DNA of 64,000 nt from Euhalothece natronophila Z-M001. Lineage in GTDB: Bacteria; Cyanobacteriota; Cyanobacteriia; Cyanobacteriales; Rubidibacteraceae. Where the stretch lies: positions 620,001 through 684,000 of the forward strand of contig NZ_CP042326.1 of the NCBI RefSeq assembly GCF_007904085.1. Direction: 5' to 3'. The notes under the pieces are model-generated. The model did not search any database. It had not been told where the DNA came from and worked only from the letters and a program-made list of their open reading frames with translations. Below, piece after piece: positions 36,885 through 45,471 of this stretch. Within the stretch, counting starts at the first letter, position 1; each line of letters opens with the position of its first letter. Position numbers and translations under genes: made by a program.

Positions 36885-37361
36885 ATGGTAAAAGTTATGT
36901 TGAAAGCAAATGTTTTGCCTCTCAAATATGGGTTATTGGCGGTTACACTTTTCAGTGTCGTAATTCTGCCCAATCATCGCTCGATCGCGCAATCAGCAAA
37001 TGGTAATGGCAATAATCGGATGACAGTTACCTCTGATATTCAGGAAGCTAATTCTGAAACTGGTGTCATTAGTGCTAGGGGCAATGTGCGAATTAATTAT
37101 CCCGTTCAAGAATTAGAAGCAACTTCCGCGCAAGCCCAATATTTCCAAGGAGAACGACGGTTAGTTTTAACGGGGGATGTTGACGTAATGCAAGCAGGTA
37201 ATAATATTCAAGCGGAAAGAGTTACCTATTTTATGGAGGAAGGGCGCTTTGTTGCCACGCCAAAAGAACAAGAACAAGTCAGATCCACTTTTGTGATTCC
37301 TGAAGGGAATAATAACGGTGAAAATGGAGAACCCGACCTGAATCTGCCGGGAATGGAATAA
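36885..37361 (+). CDS. LptA/OstA-like periplasmic LPS-transport protein
   Basis: A 158-residue protein with a signal peptide (ending near RSIAQS) and an OstA-like beta-jellyroll: MTVTSDIQEANSETGVISARGNVRI, ATSAQAQYF and GDVDVMQAGNNIQAERVTYF show the repeated LptA pattern. LptA bridges the periplasm for lipopolysaccharide transport. It lies 7 bases upstream of lptB, which supports the assignment. It ends in an Asn/Gly/Glu-rich tail. Confidence 0.85.
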   Translation: MVKVMLKANVLPLKYGLLAVTLFSVVILPNHRSIAQSANGNGNNRMTVTSDIQEANSETGVISARGNVRINYPVQELEATSAQAQYFQGERRLVLTGDVDVMQAGNNIQAERVTYFMEEGRFVATPKEQEQVRSTFVIPEGNNNGENGEPDLNLPGME

Positions 37362-37368
37362 GTTAGCA

Positions 37369-38097
37369 GTGAATTTAGTTCTAAAGCAGATTTACAAATC
37401 CTATGGCAAGGCTGCCATTGTCAGAGGGGTTAATTTAATGGTTACTCCTGGGGAAATTGTGGGGTTACTGGGGCCAAATGGGGCTGGAAAAACCACGACT
37501 TTTTATATTGCGACAGGCTTGGTGAAGCCAGATCAGGGTCAAGTTTGGCTAGGAGAAAAGGAAATTACCAATTTGCCGATTGATCAGCGATCGCGCTTAG
37601 GAATTGGTTATCTCCCTCAACAACCAAGCATCTTTCGCCATCTTACCGTTGCCGATAATCTTCGTTTAGTCATCCAGCAAAATGGTTATTCTTCTGCTAG
37701 AGGAAAACAGCGTCTAAGAACCTTATTAGAGGAATTTCATCTGGAAAAAGTCGCCACAACAGAAGGGAATCGGATTTCTGGTGGAGAACGACGGCGCACC
37801 GAGTTAGCACGGGCTTTAGCGATTGGTGACCAGGGGCCACAATTTTTATTATTAGATGAACCTTTTGCTGGGGTCGATCCGATCGCGGTTTCAGAATTGC
37901 AAGTATTAATTAATCACCTGCGATCGCAGAATATGGGAATCCTCATTACCGATCATAACGTCCGAGAAACCCTAGAAATTACAGATCGCGCTTATATTAT
38001 GAGTGAAGGAGATATTCTCGCCTCGGGAAAAGCAGAGGAACTCTATCAAGATCCCTTAGTACGCCAGTATTACTTGGGGGATAAGTTTGAAGTGTAA
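37369..38097 (+). CDS. lptB: LPS export ABC transporter ATP-binding protein
   Basis: A 242-residue ATPase with Walker A GPNGAGKTT, signature ISGGERRRTE, Walker B FLLLDEPFAGVD and switch His in ITDHNVRET, the standard LptB form. It drives lipopolysaccharide extraction from the inner membrane with LptFG. It starts with GTG just after lptA, so the pair is an operon. A hairpin terminator follows. Confidence 0.92.
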   Translation: MNLVLKQIYKSYGKAAIVRGVNLMVTPGEIVGLLGPNGAGKTTTFYIATGLVKPDQGQVWLGEKEITNLPIDQRSRLGIGYLPQQPSIFRHLTVADNLRLVIQQNGYSSARGKQRLRTLLEEFHLEKVATTEGNRISGGERRRTELARALAIGDQGPQFLLLDEPFAGVDPIAVSELQVLINHLRSQNMGILITDHNVRETLEITDRAYIMSEGDILASGKAEELYQDPLVRQYYLGDKFEV

Positions 38098-38100
38098 AGC

Positions 38101-38132
38101 AAAAAAGTAGCAGAAGCGTTAACTCCTGCTAC
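38101..38132 (-). terminator. Terminator between convergent lptB and cp12
   Basis: GTAGCAG (38107-38113) pairs with CTGCTAC (38126-38132). On the minus strand the stem is followed by six T residues (AAAAAA at 38101-38106 on the plus strand), making a good intrinsic terminator for cp12; in the other direction it may also stop lptB transcripts. Confidence 0.65.
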
Positions 38133-38160
38133 CCCATAAAAATTAAACTAAAAATTAATT

Positions 38161-38385
38161 TTAGTCGTCATAAACCCGACATTCTGCCGCGTCAGGGTTC
38201 TCATCGCAATACTGTTCTAAAGAGGTTTTCTTGGGCTTACTAGAGCGTTGATGAGAATATTCGGCTTGGAGTTCTTCAACAGTATCCCAAGCAACAGCGC
38301 AGTCTTGAGAGTCACTTCCTTCTTCGCCACATACTTCTCGGGCCTCTTGACGCTGTTTTTCAATTTGTTCTTCAATATTACTCAT
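38161..38385 (-). CDS. cp12: CP12, Calvin-cycle regulatory protein
   Basis: A 74-residue, highly charged and probably disordered protein. It has the two CP12 cysteine pairs: VCGEEGSDSQDCAVAWD (residues ~18-29) with the AWDTVEELQAE core, and the C-terminal LEQYCDENPDAAECRVYDD. In the dark CP12 forms disulfides and ties GAPDH to phosphoribulokinase, switching off carbon fixation. The C-terminal motif for GAPDH is intact. Confidence 0.92.
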   Translation of the reverse strand: MSNIEEQIEKQRQEAREVCGEEGSDSQDCAVAWDTVEELQAEYSHQRSSKPKKTSLEQYCDENPDAAECRVYDD

Positions 38386-38538
38386 AATTGTTACTCCTTT
38401 GAAAAAGGTCTGCTTAGACTAGGAAAAAATTTAGTAGGACTTTCTATCTACTTTTACCACCTTAACGTACATTACTCGATTGACATCTCTATCGAGAGAA
38501 TTTAATTTGAGCTTTATAATCTCCCCTGAGTCACTTCT

Positions 38539-38964
38539 CTATTGTTCGGTCGAAAGGCGAAGGGTATAAGAATCACTGCCGCCATCTTTATCGCCAACAT
38601 AGATTCTGTATTCTCCAGGCACCCAAACCCCAGACATAGAAGGCTCTTGATCAGAATCGGGTAAGAGGCAAAAACGCCCATCTGGCCCCTCAACGAGGAG
38701 AGTGGCACTACTGCTAGCCCCTTCTAAACTCATTCGCATATAGTTCATTTTTTCGGTTACTTCAATCACTTCTTGAGGGGTGTCAGAAATGAAACCGCAA
38801 TCGCTACTATCAACATCCCCACCCGAGGTTACTTCGCTAGTAATGGGTTCTGAAAGTTCACCATTGATAGAAATTGATTCGGCAAGGGAGCGAGTTGTGG
38901 TTAAACCGAATAAAATGGTGGCAAGGGTAGTTGTAAGGAGGAGAGTATAATACTTAGGTTTCAT
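38539..38964 (-). CDS. Exported protein of unknown function
   Basis: A protein of about 141 residues with a signal peptide (KPKYYTLLLTTTLATILFGL, cleavage near SLAES). The mature part is small, acidic and beta-rich, with two cysteines (DSSDCGFIS and RFCLLPD) that could form a disulfide, and the phrase GVWVPGEYRIYVGDKDGG, reminiscent of beta-sandwich pre-peptidase domains. I do not recognise the family. ATG 38964 places the signal peptide at the N-terminus; an upstream ATG at 38991 is possible. Confidence 0.6.
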   Translation of the reverse strand: MKPKYYTLLLTTTLATILFGLTTTRSLAESISINGELSEPITSEVTSGGDVDSSDCGFISDTPQEVIEVTEKMNYMRMSLEGASSSATLLVEGPDGRFCLLPDSDQEPSMSGVWVPGEYRIYVGDKDGGSDSYTLRLSTEQ

Positions 38965-39096
38965 GATAAAAGTTGTAGAAGTCCAGACCATTGCTGAGGT
39001 TTCTATTACTATTATTGCCTACTCTCTCACTTCATCGCATTAACCTGTTCACCTTCATTAGCTGTCCATTATTTAACTATTTAGAGGAATAAAATT

Positions 39097-39465
39097 ATGA
39101 ATCAACCTAACACTGACTGGGAAAAACGACTACAAGAATTAGAAGCAGAAGTGAATGAAAGTAGTCAGCAACAACAAACATCTAGCCAAAAAACAAATTT
39201 TTCTGCCCCATCTCCCCTTAATATGGGATCTCAAGACTTCTCTCAGCAAATGCAGGGAATTAAAGGGCAAGTGCAACGCTGGTTTCAGGGACTCCCTTTA
39301 ATTGGGAAAGTGATTGTTGTCGCCATTGGGATTGGTGTCAGTTTATCTTTATTAAAAACTGTTTTCCAATTAGTTACTTCCGTCTTAACCTTAGCGATTA
39401 TCGGGGCTTTGGGATATGTTGGTTATAAAGTGTTTATTGGCGATAAAAACTCATCGGCCAGTTAA
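39097..39465 (+). CDS. Small membrane protein of unknown function
   Basis: A 122-residue protein. The first ~65 residues are hydrophilic and Gln/Ser-rich (DWEKRLQELEAEVNESSQQ, helix then linker). The second half has two adjacent hydrophobic segments (IGKVIVVAIGIGVSLSLLK and LVTSVLTLAIIGALGYVGY) and a short charged tail. Similar small proteins are widespread in cyanobacteria without known function. It lies 14 bases before the aldo-keto reductase gene and may be co-transcribed with it. Confidence 0.65.
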   Translation: MNQPNTDWEKRLQELEAEVNESSQQQQTSSQKTNFSAPSPLNMGSQDFSQQMQGIKGQVQRWFQGLPLIGKVIVVAIGIGVSLSLLKTVFQLVTSVLTLAIIGALGYVGYKVFIGDKNSSAS

Positions 39466-39479
39466 GGAGTAATTAGATC

Positions 39480-40442
39480 ATGCGCGTTTTAGGCAAGTCT
39501 GAGGTCAAAATTTCCCCCATTTTAATGGGAACTTGGCAAGCGGGAAAAGCGATGTGGACGGGGATTAAAGATGAGGAAACCATTCAAGCAATTCGCTCAG
39601 GAGTGGAAGCAGGAATTACCACCATTGATACAGCCGAAATTTATGGGGAAGGTTATTCGGAACAAATTGTTGCCCAAGCGGTTGCCGATATTCGGGAAAA
39701 AGTACAGTTAGCCAGTAAGGTTTTTCCCACCCACTTAAAGTATGATCAGGTAATTGAAGCCTGCGATCGCTCCTTGAAACATCTGAAAACCGATTACCTC
39801 GATTTATATCAGATTCATTGGCCCAGTGGTTCCTTTAATAGCGAAATTGTCCCGATTTCTGAAACCATGGAGGCGCTGAATCATCTCAAGCAGCAAGGAA
39901 AAATTCGCGCGATCGGGGTATCGAATTTCTCACGAGATCAACTTGCCGAAGCGCAACAATATGGGCAAATTGATAGTGTGCAGCCTCCCTATTCCCTCTT
40001 TTGGCGACAAGCAGAGAAAGAATTAATCCCCTATTGTGTGGAAAATGAGATTACTGTGCTTGCTTATTCCTCTCTCGCCCAAGGCTTATTAACGGGCAAA
40101 TTTGGCCCCAATCATCAGTTTGAAGAAGGGGATCATCGCTCGAAAAATAAGCTGTTTCAGGGAGAGAATTATCAACGCGCCTTAAGCGCGATCGCGGATT
40201 TACGTCCGATTGCTGAGAAAAAGGGCTGTACCTTAGCTCAACTCGCCCTAGCATGGCTGATTGCTCAACCCAATACCTGCGCGATCGCGGGAGCAAGAAA
40301 TCCTGAACAAGCCCTAGGAAATGCTAAAGCCCTTAATATTAATTTATCAGACGCTGAACTAAACGAGATTGATCAAATTGGACGTAAAGTAACTGATCAC
40401 TTATTAGACGAAAATCCCGTTCTTTGGACATTTAAAGTTTAA
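39480..40442 (+). CDS. Aldo/keto reductase
   Basis: A 320-residue NADPH-dependent reductase with the family tetrad visible: Asp and Tyr in TTIDTAEIYGEGYSE (near residues 50-60), Lys in QLASKVF near 80 and His in LYQIHWP near 116. SNFSRDQLAEAQ and the GARNPEQALGNAKAL cofactor region are typical. Physiological substrate unknown; probable role in aldehyde or ketone detoxification. Confidence 0.88.
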   Translation: MRVLGKSEVKISPILMGTWQAGKAMWTGIKDEETIQAIRSGVEAGITTIDTAEIYGEGYSEQIVAQAVADIREKVQLASKVFPTHLKYDQVIEACDRSLKHLKTDYLDLYQIHWPSGSFNSEIVPISETMEALNHLKQQGKIRAIGVSNFSRDQLAEAQQYGQIDSVQPPYSLFWRQAEKELIPYCVENEITVLAYSSLAQGLLTGKFGPNHQFEEGDHRSKNKLFQGENYQRALSAIADLRPIAEKKGCTLAQLALAWLIAQPNTCAIAGARNPEQALGNAKALNINLSDAELNEIDQIGRKVTDHLLDENPVLWTFKV

Positions 40443-40510
40443 GGAAAACATGGCACAATATAAGTGACCTCTTTAACACTTAAGTATTTTCAAGGGCTTA
40501 TTCGTTTTCA

Positions 40511-41434
40511 ATGTTTTTCTTACCCTTGAGGCCCCGCCTATTAATCCTAATCTGTAGCTACTTTGTCCTTAGTTATGCCCCTAGCGCCTTCGCTTTATCA
40601 GAATGGGAATTTAATCCTGAAACTTCGCATTTACAGTTTACACTTGAAGACTCACTCACCCCAACTTATTTTTTCCTTGATGATCCCAAGCGCATTGTCA
40701 TTGATATTCCTAAAACGCAACTAGAAGGAGACTCAATTCAGCAAAATTACCAAGGGCTAATTCAAGAAATTCGCATTGGGCAATTTGAAGAAGAAACTGC
40801 TCGCATTGTTCTCGAACTCGCTCCAGATGCAACATTAGCCTCTGATGAGATTTCTTTAAATGCCACTGCTAAGGGGGAGGAGAAGCAATGGCAATTGAAC
40901 CCAACCCTTGAGAAAGTTGAATTTCCGCTTTCTACTCTTATGACAATCCCCTCTTTAGAAGAGAAAGCTGTGATTTCCTCTCAGCAAAAAGTACAAGTTC
41001 CCTCACCCCCCTCAGAACAAGCCAGAAGCTCTCAGGAGTCTTCTTCAGAATTGACATTACCAGCAGGAACCGAATTTCAAGTTCGTTATCGTGGCGAGAC
41101 CTCTTTAAAATTAGAAGTAGATCAACCTTGGCAAGAGGTACTATTTCTAGAAAGCGAGTTAACTAATGAGGAAGGCGAGTTAATTGCTTCCAACCAAACC
41201 CCAGTCATTGGAAAATTTGAAACCACATCTGAGGGAACTCGATTTGTTACTCAAGCCCTGATTACAACAGTTGAGCCGACAGCAACTAGAGAACTTAACA
41301 CGGTAATTCCACTAAAAGCACATTCCTCCTTGATTAACAATCCAGAATCCAAATCAAGCTCGAACCAGATCACTATTTGTCCTGATACGCTATTGACATT
41401 AGAATTGAGAGAAGACTGGAATTATCAAAGATGA
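40511..41434 (+). CDS. AMIN-domain exported protein
   Basis: A 307-residue protein with a signal peptide (LRPRLLILICSYFVLSYAPSAFA) and an N-terminal AMIN-like domain (LQFTLEDSLTPTYFFLDDPKRIVIDI, IRIGQFEEETARIVLEL). AMIN domains target amidases and secretin-type proteins to the cell wall, so peptidoglycan binding is likely. The C-terminal part is of unknown fold. Its stop overlaps the ATG of the cyclase gene (ATGA), implying coupled expression of a wall-associated protein with a cAMP-type signalling enzyme. Confidence 0.75.
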   Translation: MFFLPLRPRLLILICSYFVLSYAPSAFALSEWEFNPETSHLQFTLEDSLTPTYFFLDDPKRIVIDIPKTQLEGDSIQQNYQGLIQEIRIGQFEEETARIVLELAPDATLASDEISLNATAKGEEKQWQLNPTLEKVEFPLSTLMTIPSLEEKAVISSQQKVQVPSPPSEQARSSQESSSELTLPAGTEFQVRYRGETSLKLEVDQPWQEVLFLESELTNEEGELIASNQTPVIGKFETTSEGTRFVTQALITTVEPTATRELNTVIPLKAHSSLINNPESKSSSNQITICPDTLLTLELREDWNYQR

Positions 41435-43089
41435 AACTAACCACTGAGCTGGCTTTAAAAATTAATGTTGAAGGGAGTCCCGAGCAAACTCTAGAGGTGT
41501 CTCAGGATCAACTCATCTTTGGTCGTTCCTCACAATGTGATGTATATCTTCCCTATTCGGAAATTTCCCGCCAGCACTGTCAATTGCGTCGCCTCGCAAA
41601 AGGGCAATGGCGAATTGAAGACTTAGGGAGTACGAATGGGACATTTTTAAATCAGTCTCTCCTTACGGAGCCGAAGCGTCTCAAAAATGGGGATGTGATT
41701 GAAATTGGCAATGTTCTAGTGACAGTGGAATTATCTTCTGAAGTTGCTTCTGCCGAATCAGCGATCGCGCACTCAGAAAAGCCTAATCGGACAGAAGTAC
41801 AAACCATTCTCCGTAATGCGGAAGAATTAAGACAACGGTGGATGGATGGGGATAAGGTTAAAGATCCCCTTAGTACCGAGCATATTGCTCATGCGCGTTT
41901 ACAATATATTGTTGAAATTGCCCGAGGCTTAAATAGTGCTGAATCCATTGAGGCGATTTTCTCGCAAGTGGAAGAGATAATTTTCCAAGAACTTCGTACT
42001 GTAGAACGATTAGCCTTATTAATTGATGTAGAAGGAACTGGAGATTTAGAATTATACAAAGCCGCTTCCCGTAAAATTAAGAGTTCTAATGGGGATCGCT
42101 CCTACCGTCAAGATATAAGTGATCTCTATGAAGGTCATTGGATTAGTCATTCAATTTGTGATCAAGTCTTTGAGGAAAAGGTTGCGATTAAAACGAAAAA
42201 TGCCCAATTAGATGAGCGATTTTCTGAAACCAAAAGTATTTTAATGAAAGGAATTGGGGGAGCGTTAGCAGTTCCTTTATGGAATGAAAAACAGGTAGTA
42301 GGAGTTTTCTATGCTGATGCCACCACAGGGTTTGATCACCTTGATCCGAGTCAAGATCAGGATTTAAGCTTTTTCTCTACCATTGCCAATTTAGTTGCTT
42401 CTAGTGTCCAACGTTGGCTTCTTACCCGACGCTTACAGCAACAAGAACGAATCCGTCAACGACTAGAGCGGTATCACTCGCCAGCGGTGGTTCAACAGTT
42501 AATTACTTTTGGGGCAACTGAAGATACTTTACTCACTCCCGTGGAAGCAGATGTCAGTGTTTTATTTGCTGATATAGTTGGTTTTACTGCTATTTCTGAA
42601 GAATTAGCGCCAGAAGAGGTGGCAAAATTACTGAATTGTTTTTTTGAAGAAATGTTAAAACCCCTCTTTGCCATGGGGGGAACCTTAGATAAATTCATTG
42701 GTGACTGTATTATGGCGTTTTTTGGCGCACCTGAACCGCAGTCGGATCATGCTGATCGCGCTGTGAAAGTGGCAAAGGCGATGCTGGAACGCCTAGAACA
42801 GTTAAACCAGTCTCAGACATTCTCTCATCCCTTAGAATTGCGAGTGGCGATTAATAGTGGAAAAGCGGTGGTAGGAGATGTTGGTAGTTCCCAGCGCGTG
42901 GATTATACAGTATTAGGGGGAACTGTCAATTTAGCGTCTCGTTTAGAAGCAGTTTGTAAGCCTGGAGACTGTGTGATTAGTGAAAATACTTTCAATCGTC
43001 TTAACTATCAGACTCAGTTTTCTCCAATCGGCAAATCTAAGTTTAAGGGGATTGATCAAGCCATTACGGTTTATCGCGCCGAATGGTAA
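41431..43089 (+). CDS. FHA-GAF class III adenylate/guanylate cyclase
   Basis: A 552-residue soluble protein in three parts. The FHA domain (residues ~8-95) has FGRSSQCDVYLPYSEISRQHCQL, keeping the phosphothreonine-binding Arg, Ser and His. A GAF-like sensor spans about 150-330. The class III cyclase domain (about 365-552) has VLFADIVGFTAIS and FIGDCIMAFFGAP, both with the metal-binding Asp. It makes a cyclic nucleotide, probably cAMP. FHA suggests control by protein phosphorylation. Confidence 0.88.
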   Translation: MKLTTELALKINVEGSPEQTLEVSQDQLIFGRSSQCDVYLPYSEISRQHCQLRRLAKGQWRIEDLGSTNGTFLNQSLLTEPKRLKNGDVIEIGNVLVTVELSSEVASAESAIAHSEKPNRTEVQTILRNAEELRQRWMDGDKVKDPLSTEHIAHARLQYIVEIARGLNSAESIEAIFSQVEEIIFQELRTVERLALLIDVEGTGDLELYKAASRKIKSSNGDRSYRQDISDLYEGHWISHSICDQVFEEKVAIKTKNAQLDERFSETKSILMKGIGGALAVPLWNEKQVVGVFYADATTGFDHLDPSQDQDLSFFSTIANLVASSVQRWLLTRRLQQQERIRQRLERYHSPAVVQQLITFGATEDTLLTPVEADVSVLFADIVGFTAISEELAPEEVAKLLNCFFEEMLKPLFAMGGTLDKFIGDCIMAFFGAPEPQSDHADRAVKVAKAMLERLEQLNQSQTFSHPLELRVAINSGKAVVGDVGSSQRVDYTVLGGTVNLASRLEAVCKPGDCVISENTFNRLNYQTQFSPIGKSKFKGIDQAITVYRAEW

Positions 43090-43462
43090 TTTGGAACATT
43101 ATTTTTATGATACATTAACCTACTTTACGGGAGGCTGTGGCGCGATCGCGTTTTCTCTTCTTATCATCATTGTTGGCAAAACAGTCTCAAGTGCGACAGA
43201 AAACTATAGTATAGCGCGATCTATGCTTCACTCAATCGCGATTAGAAATAATTGCTAAATTGGGAAGTAATTTTATTCAAAGTTTTAAAACTTAAAGTCC
43301 GAATGGGAATAGCGAGCAAGATGCTCGCACTACTCATAAGATTTCTAACTGTAGTGGGAGCGTCTCGCTCCCTAACTTCAAAATCTTTAGGAAAAGAAAG
43401 CAATTTCGCAGCTTTTTCTTACTAAAAGGTAAAATCAGTTCTGCTTAGTTCAATCATTTATA
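43090..43462. other. Gap with MITE-like hairpin motifs
   Basis: Between the cyclase and the coiled-coil gene. Near 43303-43376 are two hairpins, GCGAGC-aagat-GCTCGC and GGGAGC-gtctc-GCTCCC, in a context (GCACTACTC ... GTAGTGGGAGC) that resembles the core of the 107-base MITE, without its terminal repeats. No gene is seen. Confidence 0.5.
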
Positions 43463-44038
43463 ATGAAAATACCATCGTCATGGCAGAACTTCCTTGCCCT
43501 TCTACCAGGAACGCTTTTAACGGTTCTGACCATTACCGTCGCCTTTCTACGCTTTTATGATGAACAAGACTTCACAATCCTCGGAGAAATTAGAGAACCA
43601 AGAGTCTGGAGTAACCGACTCACCGTGGCAGCCCTCATGGTGGCAGTGGTTAATTTCGGCGTTGAGTGGAACCGTCGAAACCGAGAAACAAATCGCTTGG
43701 CTCAAGAAGAGCAGAGAAGAAGCGAGGAAGAGAGACGAAGAGAGAATGAAAGAATTGAACAAGAGAGAAGAAGAAGCGAGGAAGAGAGAAGAAGAATCGA
43801 AGAAATTGCACGAGCAGAGAATGAAAGAGCTGAGAGAAGATACCGAGAAATACAGCGCGATCGCGCAGCAGATCGAGAAAGAAACCGAGCAGCTGAAGAA
43901 AGAGAACGAGCGGCTCGCCGTGCTAGAATCCAAAATCGATGGTATCTTCTCCAAATACGGTATCAACTCCAACCCAACCAATTCAACCGAAGAGCCTTAA
44001 ACGATTTCCTAGCTTTCTTACAAGAGTATGGAGAGTAA
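43463..44038 (+). CDS. Membrane protein with Arg/Glu-rich coiled coil
   Basis: A 191-residue protein with two hydrophobic segments (LALLPGTLLTVLTITVAFL near residue 11; LTVAALMVAVVNFGV near residue 53), then ~85 residues of alternating Arg/Glu (for example EEERRRENERIEQERRRSEEE), a single long helix or coiled coil, and a C-terminal domain (WYLLQIRYQLQPNQFNRRALNDFLAFLQEYGE). I do not recognise a function. Host-like codon use supports this frame over a second overlapping open frame at 43557-44000. Confidence 0.6.
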   Translation: MKIPSSWQNFLALLPGTLLTVLTITVAFLRFYDEQDFTILGEIREPRVWSNRLTVAALMVAVVNFGVEWNRRNRETNRLAQEEQRRSEEERRRENERIEQERRRSEEERRRIEEIARAENERAERRYREIQRDRAADRERNRAAEERERAARRARIQNRWYLLQIRYQLQPNQFNRRALNDFLAFLQEYGE

Positions 44039-44157
44039 ACTGTTATTGAATTGAGTTTAGATTGAGAGCGCGATGTGCGTAGCACGCTTGCCTTTGGCTT
44101 ATCGCGCTTTCACTTCAGCTCTCACAACTGGTTGCCGTAAAGCAAAATCCAACCAAC

Positions 44158-44619
44158 ATGGTCACAGAATCTCAACAAGCACAAAAGCCACTCTATGAAA
44201 CCGATTATTACCTCTGGATTTTAAAAACGGTTCAAAAACTCCAAAATCGAGAATTGGAAGCGATTGACTGGGAGAATCTAATTGATGAGGTATCGGATTT
44301 GAGTCGGCGGGAAAAAAGAAAACTACAAAGTTTATTAAAACGGCTATTTGAGCATCTGCTGAAACTCAAATACTGGGAAAATGAAGCAGAGAGAAATCGC
44401 AGACATTGGCGGGGAGAAATTGCTAACTTCCGCCAACAAATTAAATATCAGTTAGAAGATAGTCCGAGCTTAAACTCCTACTTAAAGGAAATTTTTAATC
44501 AATCTTATCGAGATGCGAGAGTGATTGCATCGGAAAAATCAGGATTATCCCTTGGCATCTTTCCTGAAGAACCGATCGCGCCTTTAGAGCAAATTTTAGA
44601 TGAAAACTGGTTACCATAA
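44158..44619 (+). CDS. DUF29 family protein, copy 1
   Basis: A 153-residue helical protein with the DUF29 pattern: LYETDYYLWILKTVQKLQNRELEAIDWENLIDE, SRREKRKLQSLLKRLFEHLLKLKYW and a C-terminal ILDENWLP. DUF29 proteins are abundant in cyanobacteria and their function is not established. Forty-five bases downstream is a Uma2 gene, an arrangement repeated at the second copy. The sequence before its ATG (AACTGGTTGCCGTAAAG) looks like the 3' end of another DUF29 gene. Confidence 0.85.
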   Translation: MVTESQQAQKPLYETDYYLWILKTVQKLQNRELEAIDWENLIDEVSDLSRREKRKLQSLLKRLFEHLLKLKYWENEAERNRRHWRGEIANFRQQIKYQLEDSPSLNSYLKEIFNQSYRDARVIASEKSGLSLGIFPEEPIAPLEQILDENWLP

Positions 44620-44664
44620 AGTAAAATCAAATCCTCATCGAAGCCGTTTTACCTAACTGAAATC

Positions 44665-45282
44665 ATGAGTGTTGCTCTCAACCGTTCCCTAATTTACCCT
44701 GATAGTGATGGCCAGCCCATGGCAGACAATACCAAACAATTTCGCTGGATTGTTCTGATCAAAGAAAACTTAGAACTCCTGTTTGCTAACGATCCAGAAG
44801 TCTTTGTAGCCGGGGATTTACTATGGTATCCCGTAGAAGGTCATCCCGAAATTCGCGTTGCTCCTGATGCCATGGTAGTATTTGGCAGACCAAAAGGCGA
44901 TCGCGGTTCTTATCGTCAATGGGAAGAAGACAATATTGCCCCCCAAGTAGTGTTTGAAATCCTTTCTCCTGGCAATCGACTCAGGGAAATGACTCGTAAA
45001 TGGGAATTTTATGATCGCTATGGCGTAGAAGAGTATTATATATACGACCCTGATGATAATGAGTTAGAAGGATTGCAGCGCCAAGAGGGAAGACTGAGAG
45101 TGATTCCAGAAATAGATCATTGGGTAAGCCCAAGATTAGAAATAAAATTTGTTCCGACTCCAGAAACTTTAGAAATTTACCGTCCTGATGGTAGAAAATT
45201 TTTATCGACTCTTGAACTCGAACAACGAGCTGAAAAATTAGCAGCCCAGCTTAGAGCATTAGGAGTTGAACCAGACGTTTAA
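44665..45282 (+). CDS. Uma2 family nuclease-like protein, copy 1
   Basis: A 205-residue PD-(D/E)xK-fold protein (DUF820/Uma2). Candidate active-site residues are Asp in RVAPDAMVVFGRP, Glu in VVFEILSPGN and Lys in MTRKWEFYDRYG. YYIYDPDDNELEG is the usual following strand. Uma2 proteins are expanded in cyanobacteria; nuclease activity is predicted from the fold and not shown here. The gene forms a unit with the DUF29 gene upstream and is nearly identical over its first ~310 bases to the copy at 45979. Confidence 0.85.
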   Translation: MSVALNRSLIYPDSDGQPMADNTKQFRWIVLIKENLELLFANDPEVFVAGDLLWYPVEGHPEIRVAPDAMVVFGRPKGDRGSYRQWEEDNIAPQVVFEILSPGNRLREMTRKWEFYDRYGVEEYYIYDPDDNELEGLQRQEGRLRVIPEIDHWVSPRLEIKFVPTPETLEIYRPDGRKFLSTLELEQRAEKLAAQLRALGVEPDV

Positions 45283-45327
45283 TCCATTTCTGAACAGTAA
45301 AAACCATGTTCTTGCTATTGGTTTTTA

Positions 45328-45421
45328 GGGTTAGACAAATCTAGATTTGAATTAACTGCGCGATCGCGCCTCCCAGGATTAGACAAATCTATAATTGAAT
45401 TAACTGCGCGATCGCGCCTCC
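45328..45421 (+). repeat. Two tandem ~48-base repeats containing HIP1 palindromes
   Basis: Two direct copies of a unit with TTAGACAAATCTA, GAATTAACTG and CGCGATCGCGCCTCC, differing at a few positions. They lie in the spacer between DUF29-Uma2 units 1 and 2 and may mark a recombination junction. Confidence 0.7.
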
Positions 45422-45471
45422 TAATAAAATAATAAATAACAACTGGTTGGCATAAAGTCAAAGCAAAAAGC

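Noticed and set aside
43557-44000. Annotating the alternative coiled-coil frame as a separate gene
   Set aside because: It overlaps the 191-residue frame almost entirely; codon use of the longer frame fits the host better, so it is reported only as an observation.
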